Shown here: piece after piece, positions 7,376 through 14,954 of the stretch
How positions within the stretch are numbered: position 1 is the stretch's first letter
Layout of the letters: each line of letters starts with the position of its first letter
Assembly: GCF_001570425.1 (NCBI RefSeq)
Contig: NZ_BCSX01000056.1
Span: forward strand, 223,104-287,103
Direction: 5' to 3'
Source of the DNA: Mycolicibacterium brisbanense
GTDB taxonomy: Bacteria; Actinomycetota; Actinomycetes; Mycobacteriales; Mycobacteriaceae
DNA length: 64,000 bases
Position numbers and translations under genes: made by a program
Notes under the pieces: generated by a model
What the model was told of the DNA's origin: nothing
Seen by the model: the letters and a program-made list of their open reading frames with translations, nothing else
Database searches by the model: none

Positions 7376-7729
7376 ATGGACGACATCGTTCAAGGGATCA
7401 CCAATGCGGCCAAACTGGCGTCGACGTGGGAGCCGAACCATCCGCAGTACGTGGAGGGAACGCTGTATCTCACTCAGGCGCAATGGGATGCGGTGCGCGA
7501 GCAGTTCCCGCCAACCGCTGAGCGTCGGCACATGTCCACGCATCACGCGTGGGGGATACCGATCAAGATCATCAGTCCCAACACTGCCGAGGAACTACCC
7601 AGCGGGCGCACGCTCGTCTACTCGGCAGCGCTGGAGTCGTTCTACGTGTTCGACCGCGCCGAAGCCGCTGGCAGCTACCGCATTCAGGGCAGCAAATTGA
7701 CACTGGAGGAATCGTGCAAACCATCGTGA
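7376..7729 (+). CDS. Hypothetical phage protein (117 aa)
   Basis: This protein begins MDDIVQGITNAAKLASTWEP and contains LTQAQWDAVREQFPPTAE, then WGIPIKIISPNTAEEL and LVYSAALESFYVFDR. It follows the previous gene with a 5-base gap and overlaps the next gene by 16 bases. Several Trp and Tyr residues suggest a folded single domain. Family unknown. Confidence 0.6.
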   Translation: MDDIVQGITNAAKLASTWEPNHPQYVEGTLYLTQAQWDAVREQFPPTAERRHMSTHHAWGIPIKIISPNTAEELPSGRTLVYSAALESFYVFDRAEAAGSYRIQGSKLTLEESCKPS

Positions 7730-8322
7730 AACCACGCCAAGGTGGCAAGTCGCACGACGTGCTCACGCTTGCGGCCGAACACTTTTCGTACATTGTGTGC
7801 GTCGATCGTCGACATGCTGACGAGCTGTGGAGGCGTGCGAAACATCGGAACCTGGACATTCCGCAGCCGATCACGTGGGAGGAATTCGTCAACGGTCGCT
7901 ACCACGGCCCTGGCGTGAACAGCGCCATCATCGACGACCTGGACAGGTGCATTCAGCGACTGACGCACGTCCAGATCAAGGCCGTGAGCCTCACCGGTGG
8001 AGGTCCCGCGCCAGCCGATCCCAAGCCTGCGAGCGCGCCCACGGCACGCGTGGCGCACCTGATCGACCAGTTTTCGCTGGTGCTGAATCGTGGAAGCGAG
8101 CACGACGTCATGACGGGTGACGTGTTCAGCATCGGCAGTCTGCCCATCATCGACCCCGAGACCGGCGAGGATCTCGGCAGCTACCCGAAATTGCAGGTGA
8201 AAGTTCGTCACGTGCATCCGAAGTTCTGTGTGGCCGAGACGTACCGGAGCGTATCCAACGTGCGAGACTGGGTGGTCACAGTGGACGTCGGCGACCCTGC
8301 GACACCATGGAGCGCGAGATGA
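7714..8322 (+). CDS. P-loop NTPase-like phage protein
   Basis: This 202-aa protein uses GTG at 7714, preceded by CTGGAGGA as ribosome binding site. Near the N-terminus it reads IVKPRQGGKSHDVLTLAAE, a Walker-A-like loop (RQGGKS), then SYIVCVDRRHADELWRRA, and VNSAIIDDLDRCI, a Walker-B-like strand. The C-terminal half (SLPIIDPETGEDLGSYPKLQ, then VKVRHVHPKFCVAETYRS) is beta-rich and may be an OB-like or ligand module. It is short for a helicase or terminase, so it may be a stand-alone ATPase or a degenerate one. Nucleotide binding is inference from motifs. Confidence 0.6.
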   Translation: MQTIVKPRQGGKSHDVLTLAAEHFSYIVCVDRRHADELWRRAKHRNLDIPQPITWEEFVNGRYHGPGVNSAIIDDLDRCIQRLTHVQIKAVSLTGGGPAPADPKPASAPTARVAHLIDQFSLVLNRGSEHDVMTGDVFSIGSLPIIDPETGEDLGSYPKLQVKVRHVHPKFCVAETYRSVSNVRDWVVTVDVGDPATPWSAR

Positions 8323-8531
8323 TCTTGCTCATCCTGGCCGCCGTGACGGGCTTGCTCGCAATCGGCACATACACCGAAACCGATTGGGAGTATGGCAACG
8401 ATCGGACCATCCGGCGTGCGCGAGTTCGGCGTCCTGATGACAGCGCTGTCGATCGCGTTGCTGACGGATGCGTGGGTGCGATGAGGGATCACTCGCCGCG
8501 GGCTGACGCAATTACTGATTATCGGCGATAG
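8307..8531 (+). CDS. Small membrane peptide candidate
   Basis: The ORF overlaps the previous gene by 16 bases. The N-terminus MEREMILLILAAVTGLLAIG is a clear single membrane-spanning helix. After about residue 35 the frame shows poor third-position GC preference, while another frame (8392-8484) becomes GC3-rich and also encodes a hydrophobic helix. Either the real protein ends earlier or the two frames are joined by a shift or sequencing change. Confidence 0.4.
   Translation: MEREMILLILAAVTGLLAIGTYTETDWEYGNDRTIRRARVRRPDDSAVDRVADGCVGAMRDHSPRADAITDYRR
8392..8484 (+). CDS. Alternative overlapping small membrane ORF (30 aa)
   Basis: This ATG-initiated ORF lies in the +1 frame within 8307-8531. 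It reads MATIGPSGVREFGVLMTALS followed by IALLTDAWVR. Almost every third base is G or C except a few, as in the genuine phage genes. It contains one hydrophobic stretch. It may be a separate overlapping gene or the second half of a two-helix protein. Confidence 0.35.
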   Translation: MATIGPSGVREFGVLMTALSIALLTDAWVR

Positions 8532-8542
8532 GAGAAGACGTG

Positions 8543-8737
8543 ATGACGGGTGTGCAGGCAACTGACCACGATTCGGTCACCTACGGCTGTGACGAGTCGA
8601 TACCAGGCAACTGCGCCTGCGATGGCGACGGCTGGTGCGACGGTGACCATCCCTACGAACACATCTGCGTATACGACGAGTTCCATGACGGCCGCCACCG
8701 CTGCTGCTGCGGCCGCAACTGGCCAACAGAAGATTGA
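8543..8737 (+). CDS. Small cysteine-rich phage protein (64 aa)
   Basis: The ATG is preceded by AGGAGAAG at a good distance; the GTG three bases earlier is too close to it. The peptide has ten cysteines in CDESIPGNCACDGDGWCDGD, ICVYDEFHDGRHRCCCGRNW. The Cys/His/Asp pattern suggests metal binding. It is the last gene before the non-coding module at 8751-9023. Function unknown. Confidence 0.55.
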   Translation: MTGVQATDHDSVTYGCDESIPGNCACDGDGWCDGDHPYEHICVYDEFHDGRHRCCCGRNWPTED

Positions 8738-8750
8738 TTTTCGGAAAGTG

Positions 8751-8780
8751 TTGCACGCCAACGTGATTGGGTGCTAAGCT
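8751..8780 (+). promoter_or_regulatory. Promoter for structured RNA 1
   Basis: TTGCAC (8751-8756), 18-base spacer, TAAGCT (8775-8780) with a TGN extension just before it. The predicted start is about 8786-8787, at CACAACAG. A second promoter at 38157-38186 has the same spacing and the same CACAACAG five bases after the -10 box, which supports both. Confidence 0.65.
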
Positions 8781-8785
8781 TAAGG

Positions 8786-9023
8786 CACAACAGAACAGAG
8801 ACCAGCAGGGATGGAAACAGACACAAGCGCCGACTCACTGAGACCCGGCCCGGCAAGGTACCAAAGTCCCCCAAGCAGAACCGTGGATGCGAGCTGGTCT
8901 CTGTTCTGGAGTAAACGTCGGCGCTTGACAAGGTCAGGTGCGACGGTCGTGGTAGGCTGCAGCCGTTAGGCGTAGTGATTGACACTCGCCACAGAGCCCC
9001 GAGGCCATTGCCCGGGGCTTTTC
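8786..9023 (+). ncRNA. Structured phage RNA 1 with H-type pseudoknot
   Basis: No credible protein is encoded here. Arm A (8791-8806, CAGAACAGAGACCAGC) is perfectly complementary over 16 bases to A' (8893-8908). Arm B (8824-8834, CAAGCGCCGAC) is perfectly complementary over 11 bases to B' (8917-8927). The order A-B-A'-B' gives a pseudoknot, not nested hairpins. A promoter lies just upstream and an intrinsic terminator at 8995-9023, for a transcript of about 235 bases. It could be a trans-acting RNA, or a cis leader controlling read-through into the downstream late genes (like lambda pR' or HK022 put). No known RNA family is recognised. Confidence 0.7.
8995..9023 (+). terminator. Intrinsic terminator after structured RNA 1
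   Basis: AGCCCCG (8995-9001) pairs with CGGGGCT (9013-9019), with GGC/GCC extending into the loop, followed by TTTT (9019-9022). It sits 26 bases before the next start codon, so it could act as an attenuator before the downstream operon. Confidence 0.75.
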
Positions 9024-9048
9024 TCGTTTCGAAATCAGGTAGCAGCCC

Positions 9049-9513
9049 ATGACCGAGTACAGCCCCGATGAACACATCGCACTCGACACCATCGCCAGCC
9101 AGCTCCACTGCCTGCCACACCCTGACGGCACGCCCGTTCGCTTCATGGGCACGAGCCCGATCGGCAAACCGCAGCAGCACCGCCAACGCGCACAGGCCGC
9201 AGCACAACGCGCCAGCCAGGCAATCCTGTACGCGCTGAAAACCGTTGGCCTACGCGTCACCAGCGAGCCCGTGCTCGACGTGGCAGCACCAGATCCCGGC
9301 GAGCCCGAAGTCATCGCCATCATGTGCGGACTCTGCGGCGCGACACTGCGCACGCTCACCCGACGCAACCCGGGCCAGCCGATCCGGCTCGACGGCCGGC
9401 GGTTCCTCGAATCGCTGCGCGCGACCGCGACCGACTGCCCACACATCACAGCGCCCGATACGAGCAACGTCGCCGACGTCGCCGCTGCCAACCAGGCGGG
9501 ATACCGATCATGA
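9049..9513 (+). CDS. Hypothetical phage protein (154 aa)
   Basis: First gene after the RNA 1 terminator. It begins MTEYSPDEHIALDTIASQLH. An Ala-rich helical region (QRAQAAAQRASQAILYALKT) is followed by EVIAIMCGLCGATLRTL, a CxxC element. No strong ribosome binding site is seen. It overlaps the following gene by four bases. Function unknown. Confidence 0.6.
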   Translation: MTEYSPDEHIALDTIASQLHCLPHPDGTPVRFMGTSPIGKPQQHRQRAQAAAQRASQAILYALKTVGLRVTSEPVLDVAAPDPGEPEVIAIMCGLCGATLRTLTRRNPGQPIRLDGRRFLESLRATATDCPHITAPDTSNVADVAAANQAGYRS

Positions 9514-9737
9514 TGGGCCGTCTTGAAATCGTCCATCAAGATCAACTGTTGGTCGACGGCATCGTGAGCGAGCTGAGCGTCCAGTGGGAAGACGGCAAGC
9601 TGAAACTTTCGGCCACGTTTGCAGCCCCAGATCCCGTTGGGGCCAGTGGAGGATCCACAGACGCTGACTTCGCTGCCGCGTACGCCGACGTGCTCGGTGA
9701 AGCGCCACCCGGTTGGGGGGATGATGACGGATCCTGA
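9510..9737 (+). CDS. Small hypothetical phage protein (75 aa)
   Basis: Starts at tandem ATGs (9510/9513) overlapping the previous stop. It reads MMGRLEIVHQDQLLVDGIVS, a short beta-rich domain (ELSVQWEDGKLKLSATF), and an acidic tail. It overlaps the next gene by 17 bases. Similar short proteins sit just before terminases in actinophages, but no family is recognised. Confidence 0.55.
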   Translation: MMGRLEIVHQDQLLVDGIVSELSVQWEDGKLKLSATFAAPDPVGASGGSTDADFAAAYADVLGEAPPGWGDDDGS

Positions 9738-9987
9738 TCTCGGCCACATTCCACCACGGCCGACGCTGCACATGATCGCCAACGGCCACAAGCAGCCACG
9801 CGCCAAGGCGATCCCGGACCGCCACAAGGCGCAGGTACTGGCGAGCCTGACCCACAACCTGCAGCAGGTGCTGACCCGCATGGGCTACACGGTCAGCGTT
9901 GACACGCGGCCGACTGGCATCACGCTGACTGCCGACATCAAGACCGAAGTCGTAGAGCTGGACGACGACATCACCGATGGCCCATAA
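9721..9987 (+). CDS. Small hypothetical phage protein (88 aa)
   Basis: Tandem ATGs at 9721/9724. It contains a basic helical segment (HKAQVLASLTHNLQQVLTRM) and a beta-rich end (YTVSVDTRPTGITLTADIKT). It overlaps both neighbours. The charge pattern suggests a nucleic-acid or protein-binding role, but this cannot be shown. Confidence 0.55.
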   Translation: MMTDPDLGHIPPRPTLHMIANGHKQPRAKAIPDRHKAQVLASLTHNLQQVLTRMGYTVSVDTRPTGITLTADIKTEVVELDDDITDGP

Positions 9988-10354
9988 GCGGCTCAACACC
10001 ACGCAACAGGGCCTGGGCTGGCGACACCAGCAGCGGCGCAAGGAACTACTTCGGCAGCACACCGATGGTGCGCTGTGCGAATGGTGCGAGGAACCGATGT
10101 ACCGGGATCGCACCCGCAACCCGGACTACGACCCAAGCGGGCCAGCGTTCTCGGGCAGCCTGCACGCCGACCATCGGGACATGACGCGGGCCGAAGCCAT
10201 ACGCCGGGGCCTCCCGATACCACTGCCAAATCGCCTGCTGCACGGCCGATGCAACCAGCAGCGTGGCGACGGGCGCGACTACCTGCTCGATGATGAGCTG
10301 GTCGACGAGCCCGAAGACGACGAACCCGAGCCCCATCTCATGGCTTGGCCATAA
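9977..10354 (+). CDS. HNH endonuclease (packaging-associated)
   Basis: This 125-aa protein contains LCEWCEEPMYRDRT, then SGSLHADHRDM and LPNRLLHGRCNQQRG. That is an HNH (His-Me finger) nuclease with zinc-binding Cys pair, the catalytic AD-H and the final N....H..CN block. HNH proteins next to terminase genes in siphophages such as HK97 gp74 stimulate cos cleavage during packaging. The location 150 bases before the small terminase gene fits that role. The acidic tail (DDELVDEPEDDEPE) is not part of the domain. Confidence 0.88.
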   Translation: MAHKRLNTTQQGLGWRHQQRRKELLRQHTDGALCEWCEEPMYRDRTRNPDYDPSGPAFSGSLHADHRDMTRAEAIRRGLPIPLPNRLLHGRCNQQRGDGRDYLLDDELVDEPEDDEPEPHLMAWP

Positions 10355-10502
10355 GTGCTGGTCAGAGCGTTCCTGTGAGCCGCCTGTGACCCCCCTGCCG
10401 ATTTTCTGGAGGCGGGGGGGCCTCACCTGACAGTGCACGTCCTGTCATTTTCTCTCTCCCCGCACGAAAAAAACGCCAGAAAGGCCGAATAAAGGGGGTT
10501 TC
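10355..10502 (+). other. Gap before terminase, candidate cos region
   Basis: This 148-base gap contains a run of seven G (10414-10420) in GGAGGCGGGGGGGCCTCACC, then a purine/pyrimidine switch, C-rich TCTCTCCCCGCACG, and AAAAAA. In cos-type actinophages the cohesive ends lie between the HNH gene and the small terminase gene and are GC-rich. The exact cut site cannot be seen. No start codon with good coding bias occurs. Confidence 0.35.
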
Positions 10503-10802
10503 ATGACCGATTCACCCCTCCGGCTGGTGACTGCGGCCGACAAGCCAGAGCCGAAAAAGAAGCCTGACACGCTGAGTGAGGCCGCCGAGCAGGGCGAGCG
10601 CGACTTGCTGGTGATGATGCGGGACACAATCGCCAATCGGATCGACGCCGGGCCGCCTCCGCACACTCTAGCGCCGCTCATGCGCCAGTTGCGCGAGATC
10701 GACAAGGAAATCCGCTCTTTGGACGCGCGCGCCGAGCACGAGGCCAAGAGTTCCGGCGCCAATGAGCCCGTCAGCGACAAGTTCGACGCCTCCGCGATCT
10801 AG
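10503..10802 (+). CDS. terS: Small terminase subunit (putative)
   Basis: This 99-aa protein has a disordered basic N-terminus (PEPKKKPDTLSEAAEQGE) and a helical core ERDLLVMMRDTIANRIDAGP, followed by LAPLMRQLREIDKEIRSLDA. This pattern is common directly upstream of actinophage TerL genes, where it is called as the small terminase that recognises cos or pac DNA. It overlaps terL by 41 bases. The assignment rests on position and the helical layout. Confidence 0.7.
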   Translation: MTDSPLRLVTAADKPEPKKKPDTLSEAAEQGERDLLVMMRDTIANRIDAGPPPHTLAPLMRQLREIDKEIRSLDARAEHEAKSSGANEPVSDKFDASAI

Positions 10803-12312
10803 CCTGCCGAAGCTTTCGGAGGTCGCGCGCGAGCTGGTCATACCCGAGGGCATCGTCACGTCGGTTTTCCCACGGGTGCAGGCGCGCCTGCTGTCCGTTG
10901 GCATCGAGTTTGACCCGTGGCAACAGGGTTTCGGCATGGTGTCGCTGGGATTGCTCGCTCCGGCGCCTGGCGATGAGGTCGGCAAGTATGCGTCGTCGGT
11001 CGGCGGCAACGTCGCATCGATTCCGCGCCAGGTGGGCAAGACGTTCACAGTCGGCGCCATCCACGTCGGATTGTGCCTCGAATTTCCAGGGTTTCGGTGC
11101 GCGTGGACGTCGCACCACAACCGGACGACAACGAACACGTTCCGATCGATCCAGGGTCTCGTGCGACGCAGGGCGATTCAGCCATTCCTAGCGCCGGATC
11201 GGTCGAACGGCATTCGAACGGCCAACGGCGAGCAAGAGATCCAGTTCGCCAACGGCAGCGTGTTCATGTTCGGTGCCCGTTCCGAGGGCTTCGGCCGCGG
11301 CATGGACAAGATCGACTCCGAAGTGTTCGACGAGGCGCAGATTTTGGGCCTCAAGGCACTCGAGGACATGGTGCCTGCGATCAACCAGGCGCAGAACCCG
11401 CACGGCGGCCTGCTGTGGTTCACCGGCACGCCGCCGCGGCCGGTCGACGACGGCGAAGCGTTCACAGCCAAGCGCGATCAGGCGCTGTCGGGGCGGTCAA
11501 AAAAGATCTTCTACGTCGAGTTCAGCGCCGATCCCGACTCGAAACCCGACGACGTCACGCAATACCCGATCATGAACCCGTCGTTTCCGCACAGGACGCC
11601 GATGGAGTCCATGGAACGCATGCGGGAGAACATTCCCAACGACGACTCATGGAACCGCGAGGCTCGCGGGATCTGGCCGAAGACCAAGGGCGGCGCGATC
11701 GACGCGGCCAAGTGGGGCACGCTCATCGATGGGGCCCCGGAGTTCGTGGGCACGCCGGCTATTGGCATCGACCGCTCGCCGGATGGCCTGCGCTGGGTGA
11801 TCTGCGCGGCCTGGCGTACGGCTGCGGGCCGTGTGCACCTCGAAACGTCGCCGTACAGCTTCAAATCGAGCCTGGCGGTCGTCGAGAAGATCACCGAGCT
11901 TGTGACGGCGTGGGATCCGTGCGCGATCGTCATCGACGGCCGGTCTCCGGCGGCCAGCCTGCAGGAGAAGCTGATCGCGGCGCACGTCGAGCCGGAGATC
12001 ATGAGCACAGGCGAGTGGGTCCGAGCCTGTGGCGCGCTGTACGACGACATCAACGACTCCCATGCCTCGCATTCGGGCCAGAAACGGCTGACTGACTCGG
12101 TCGGCGACGCCGGAAAGCGCGATTTGATGGGCGGTTTCGCGTGGGATTTGGGCGGAAAAGCCCCGATTACGCCCATAAATGCCGCCACGGCCGCCCATTA
12201 CGGCCTCATGCGCTTCGCCGCGCCACCGAAGGTGACCCCTCCGCCTCCGCTCGTAGACGCCGAGTTGGAGGCCATTTCCGACGAATTTGACCCACTGACA
12301 GCACCGTTTTAG
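10762..12312 (+). CDS. terL: Large terminase subunit
   Basis: This 516-aa protein has a Walker A variant SIPRQVGKTFTVG (about 86-98), Walker B SEVFDEAQI (about 187-194), and a coupling motif in LLWFTGTPP. The C-terminal RNase-H-like nuclease is marked by AIGIDRSPDG and CAIVIDGRSPA. It is the motor that cuts and packs DNA into proheads. The first 15 residues overlap the small terminase, so a later start (for example the LPKLSEVAREL region) is possible. Confidence 0.93.
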   Translation: MSPSATSSTPPRSSLPKLSEVARELVIPEGIVTSVFPRVQARLLSVGIEFDPWQQGFGMVSLGLLAPAPGDEVGKYASSVGGNVASIPRQVGKTFTVGAIHVGLCLEFPGFRCAWTSHHNRTTTNTFRSIQGLVRRRAIQPFLAPDRSNGIRTANGEQEIQFANGSVFMFGARSEGFGRGMDKIDSEVFDEAQILGLKALEDMVPAINQAQNPHGGLLWFTGTPPRPVDDGEAFTAKRDQALSGRSKKIFYVEFSADPDSKPDDVTQYPIMNPSFPHRTPMESMERMRENIPNDDSWNREARGIWPKTKGGAIDAAKWGTLIDGAPEFVGTPAIGIDRSPDGLRWVICAAWRTAAGRVHLETSPYSFKSSLAVVEKITELVTAWDPCAIVIDGRSPAASLQEKLIAAHVEPEIMSTGEWVRACGALYDDINDSHASHSGQKRLTDSVGDAGKRDLMGGFAWDLGGKAPITPINAATAAHYGLMRFAAPPKVTPPPPLVDAELEAISDEFDPLTAPF

Positions 12313-12329
12313 GCCCGAAGGGGGGAGTT

Positions 12330-13760
12330 TTGAGCGCTCCCACCCGCGAATTGGGCTACGTCAACCCGTATTCGGGCATTCTGTCGGGCTGGACCGAGTG
12401 GGACACGTTCGAACAGGTCCCGGAGCTGCTGTGGCCCAGCAGTGTTCGCACCTACACGCGCATGAGCCGCGAAGACGGCCGCATCGCGTCGATCCTGGCC
12501 GCTGTCGGGCTGCCGATTCGGCGCACCGCGTGGCGTATCGACAAGGCTGGCGCGTCCGACGAGGTCACAGAGTTCGTCGCGCGCGACCTCGGCTTGCCAA
12601 TCCGAGGTGCCTCCGACGACGAAATGGACACGTCGCGCACACGCGGCCGGTTCTCGTGGGCCGAGCACCTGCAGCAGGCGCTGCTCATGCTGACCTTTGG
12701 CCACAGCGTGTTCGAGCAAGTCTACGACACGGTGACCGACCCCGGCCGCGCGCACCTGAAAAAGCTGGCACCGCGGCCGAGTTCCACGATCGCGTACTGG
12801 GACGTGGCGCGCGATGGCGGCCTCGTCGGCGTTCAGCAGTTCCCAGAGGGGGGCATGGGCGGTGCTGCCGGTGGCGTGGTCTACGCCGGCCGGTTCGGCG
12901 ATCTGATCCCGGTCAATCGGCTCGTCGTCTACACCCGTGACCGCGATCCTGGTGTGTGGACGGGTAACTCGCTGCTGCGCCCGGCCTACAAGCATTGGCT
13001 GCTCAAGGATGAGCTGATCCGCATCGAGGCCACGGCCGCGCGGCGCAACGGCGTCGGCGTCCCGGTGGTCACCGCGCCCGAGGGCGTGTCTACCGGAGAG
13101 GTCAGTTGGGACGCCCTGGCGCCCTATCTGAAGATTGCGCGGCAGTTCCGCGGCGGCAACAACGCCGGTGTGGCGCTGCCGAACGGCGCCGAGCTCGACA
13201 TCAAGGGCGTGCAGGGCACGCTGCCGTCCGGCTTTATCCGCCAGGCCATCGAATACCACGACAAGCAAATGGCTCTCGCGGCCCTGGCTCACTTCCTGAA
13301 CCTGGACAAGGGCGGCAGCTACGCGCTCGCCAGCGTCCAGGCCGACGCGTTCACCCAATCAGTCCAAACGATCGCCGAACTCATCCGCGACATCGCGCAG
13401 GCCCACATCGTCGAGGATCTCGTCGACCTGAATTTCGGACCCGACGAGCCGGCCCCCCGCCTGACGGTCGACGAGATCGGTTCTCGCCAGGACGCGACGG
13501 CCGCAGCGCTCCAAATGCTCGTGACCGCTGGACTTCTCACGCCGGACAGCCGCCTGGAGGCGTTCGAGCGCCAGACGCTCGGCCTGCCGTCCGCAGACCC
13601 CGACGAGGCCACCGACGAACCCGACGAGGCGCCCGCCGAGACCGCGGCACCGGAGACCGCTGCGCCACCAGTGCCCGAAACCAACGTGACCAACGCGCGC
13701 ACGCGCGGCCGGACGCCCCGCGCCCGCATTGAACCGAATGGAGCGCTGACGCTGTGGTGA
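12330..13760 (+). CDS. Portal protein (DUF935/Mu gp29-like)
   Basis: This 476-aa protein uses TTG at 12330, preceded by GGGGGAG. It contains REDGRIASILAAVGLPIRRT, then SVFEQVYDTVTDPG and LLRPAYKHWLLKDELIRIE, and the long helix region KQMALAALAHFLNLDKGGSY. These blocks resemble the DUF935-type portal family. The C-terminal 60 residues are low-complexity (DEATDEPDEAPAETAAP). The portal forms the dodecameric DNA entry ring. Its position between terminase and protease fits the standard order. Confidence 0.85.
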   Translation: MSAPTRELGYVNPYSGILSGWTEWDTFEQVPELLWPSSVRTYTRMSREDGRIASILAAVGLPIRRTAWRIDKAGASDEVTEFVARDLGLPIRGASDDEMDTSRTRGRFSWAEHLQQALLMLTFGHSVFEQVYDTVTDPGRAHLKKLAPRPSSTIAYWDVARDGGLVGVQQFPEGGMGGAAGGVVYAGRFGDLIPVNRLVVYTRDRDPGVWTGNSLLRPAYKHWLLKDELIRIEATAARRNGVGVPVVTAPEGVSTGEVSWDALAPYLKIARQFRGGNNAGVALPNGAELDIKGVQGTLPSGFIRQAIEYHDKQMALAALAHFLNLDKGGSYALASVQADAFTQSVQTIAELIRDIAQAHIVEDLVDLNFGPDEPAPRLTVDEIGSRQDATAAALQMLVTAGLLTPDSRLEAFERQTLGLPSADPDEATDEPDEAPAETAAPETAAPPVPETNVTNARTRGRTPRARIEPNGALTLW

Positions 13761-14953
13761 AGTCCTGGTACACCATCAAGGCCCTGGCTGACGGCGAGAC
13801 CGGACCGGCGGAAATCCTGATCTACGACGAGATTTCGTCGTGGGGCGTCTCGGCCGCCGATTTCGTGCGCGAACTCGCCGAGCTGGACGCAGAGCAGATC
13901 ACCGTTCGGATCAACTCGCCTGGCGGCGCTGTGTTCGACGGCATCGCCATTCTCAACGCGTTGCGCGGCCACCCCGCGACCATCACGACCGTCGTGGACA
14001 GCATCGCGGCATCCATCGCCAGCGTCATCGCCATGGGCGGCGACCGCGTGGTGATGAATCAGAACAGCCAGATGATGATCCACAACGCGTGGAATGTCGC
14101 CGTCGGCAACGCCGATGAGCTGGAAAAGGTCGCCAAGGACCTCCGCCGCATGTCCGCGAACCTCGCGTCGATCTACGCCGACAGGGCTGGCGGCTCGGTC
14201 GACGACTGGCAGGCACGCATGGACGTCGAAACCTGGTACACGGCAGACGAAGCCGTGGCCGCCGGGCTGGCCGACGAGGTGATGTCGGCCGCCAAGAATG
14301 ACGACCTACTCGGCATCGCCCGCGCGTCGTTCGACCTGTCGAAATTCCGATTCGCCGGCCGTGATGCCGCGCCCGCGCCGCACATCGAGCCGCGCGCCCA
14401 GACCCCTCTGTCTGTCAAGGCCGAGGTCCCAAATGGAAAGGAGCACAACGTGCCCACCCTCAACGAGCGCATCGTGGAGAAGCTCGGCCTTGACGCCGAC
14501 GCGGACGACGACGCCATCATTGCGGCATTCGAGGCGAAGGTCGCCGAGAAGCCCGCACCGCCCGCGCCGGCCGAGCCCTCGGTCGATCAGTTGGCCACGG
14601 CGGCCGCCAAGATTGGCCTGACCGTCGTCGATAAGGCTAAGTACGACGAAACCGTCTCGGCCGTCGCCGAATTCCACACCTTCCGGGCCTCTCAACTCAA
14701 GGCAGAGGATGGCCAACTCGTCGACGCCGCCATCGCCGACGGCAAGCTCGCGCCTGCCAATAAGGATCACTGGCTGGCCCTGATGGAGAAGGACCGCGAC
14801 GGCATCCGCGCGACCCTCGCGCAGTTGCCCAAGGGTCTGATTCCCGTCGCAGAGATCGGCTACGGACGCGATACCGAGGCCGCGGCGGTCGACAACGACC
14901 TCCAGTTCGCGTTCGCCAAGATCACCGGCCAGGAAATCGGAAAGGGCAACTGA
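13754..14953 (+). CDS. Prohead protease fused to scaffold (ClpP-like)
   Basis: The N-terminal ClpP/SppA-like domain (about 1-180) carries RINSPGGAVFDGIAILNALR, then DSIAASIASVIAMGGDRVVM and MMIHNAW with the catalytic Ser and His, as in Mu I and lambda C proteases. The C-terminal part (about 230-399) is charged and helical (IIAAFEAKVAEKP, EFHTFRASQLKAEDGQLVDA) like a capsid scaffold. A strong internal ribosome binding site (GGAAAGGAG, 14435-14443) precedes an in-frame GTG at 14450. It overlaps the portal gene by 7 bases. Confidence 0.9.
   Translation: MVKSWYTIKALADGETGPAEILIYDEISSWGVSAADFVRELAELDAEQITVRINSPGGAVFDGIAILNALRGHPATITTVVDSIAASIASVIAMGGDRVVMNQNSQMMIHNAWNVAVGNADELEKVAKDLRRMSANLASIYADRAGGSVDDWQARMDVETWYTADEAVAAGLADEVMSAAKNDDLLGIARASFDLSKFRFAGRDAAPAPHIEPRAQTPLSVKAEVPNGKEHNVPTLNERIVEKLGLDADADDDAIIAAFEAKVAEKPAPPAPAEPSVDQLATAAAKIGLTVVDKAKYDETVSAVAEFHTFRASQLKAEDGQLVDAAIADGKLAPANKDHWLALMEKDRDGIRATLAQLPKGLIPVAEIGYGRDTEAAAVDNDLQFAFAKITGQEIGKGN
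14450..14953 (+). CDS. Nested in-frame scaffold protein start
   Basis: GTG at 14450 lies 6 bases after GGAAAGGAG in the same frame as the protease. The 167-aa product begins MPTLNERIVEKLGLDADADD and corresponds to the helical C-terminal scaffold. This copies the lambda C/Nu3 and Mu I/Z design, where the scaffold alone is made in excess. The strength and spacing of the site are the evidence; separate production is inferred. Confidence 0.65.
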   Translation: MPTLNERIVEKLGLDADADDDAIIAAFEAKVAEKPAPPAPAEPSVDQLATAAAKIGLTVVDKAKYDETVSAVAEFHTFRASQLKAEDGQLVDAAIADGKLAPANKDHWLALMEKDRDGIRATLAQLPKGLIPVAEIGYGRDTEAAAVDNDLQFAFAKITGQEIGKGN

Positions 14954-14954
14954 C

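Noticed and set aside
8786..8940. Retron or group I intron RNA
   Set aside because: No reverse transcriptase or homing gene nearby and no recognised core elements.
8925..8958. Second promoter (TTGACA ... TAGGCT) within RNA 1
   Set aside because: Spacer is 22 bases, too long for a good sigma-A promoter, and the TTGACA is part of the B' arm.
8934..9881. 315-codon minus-strand frame through the terminator of RNA 1
   Set aside because: Runs opposite three coupled rightward genes and across a terminator; no ribosome binding site or family.
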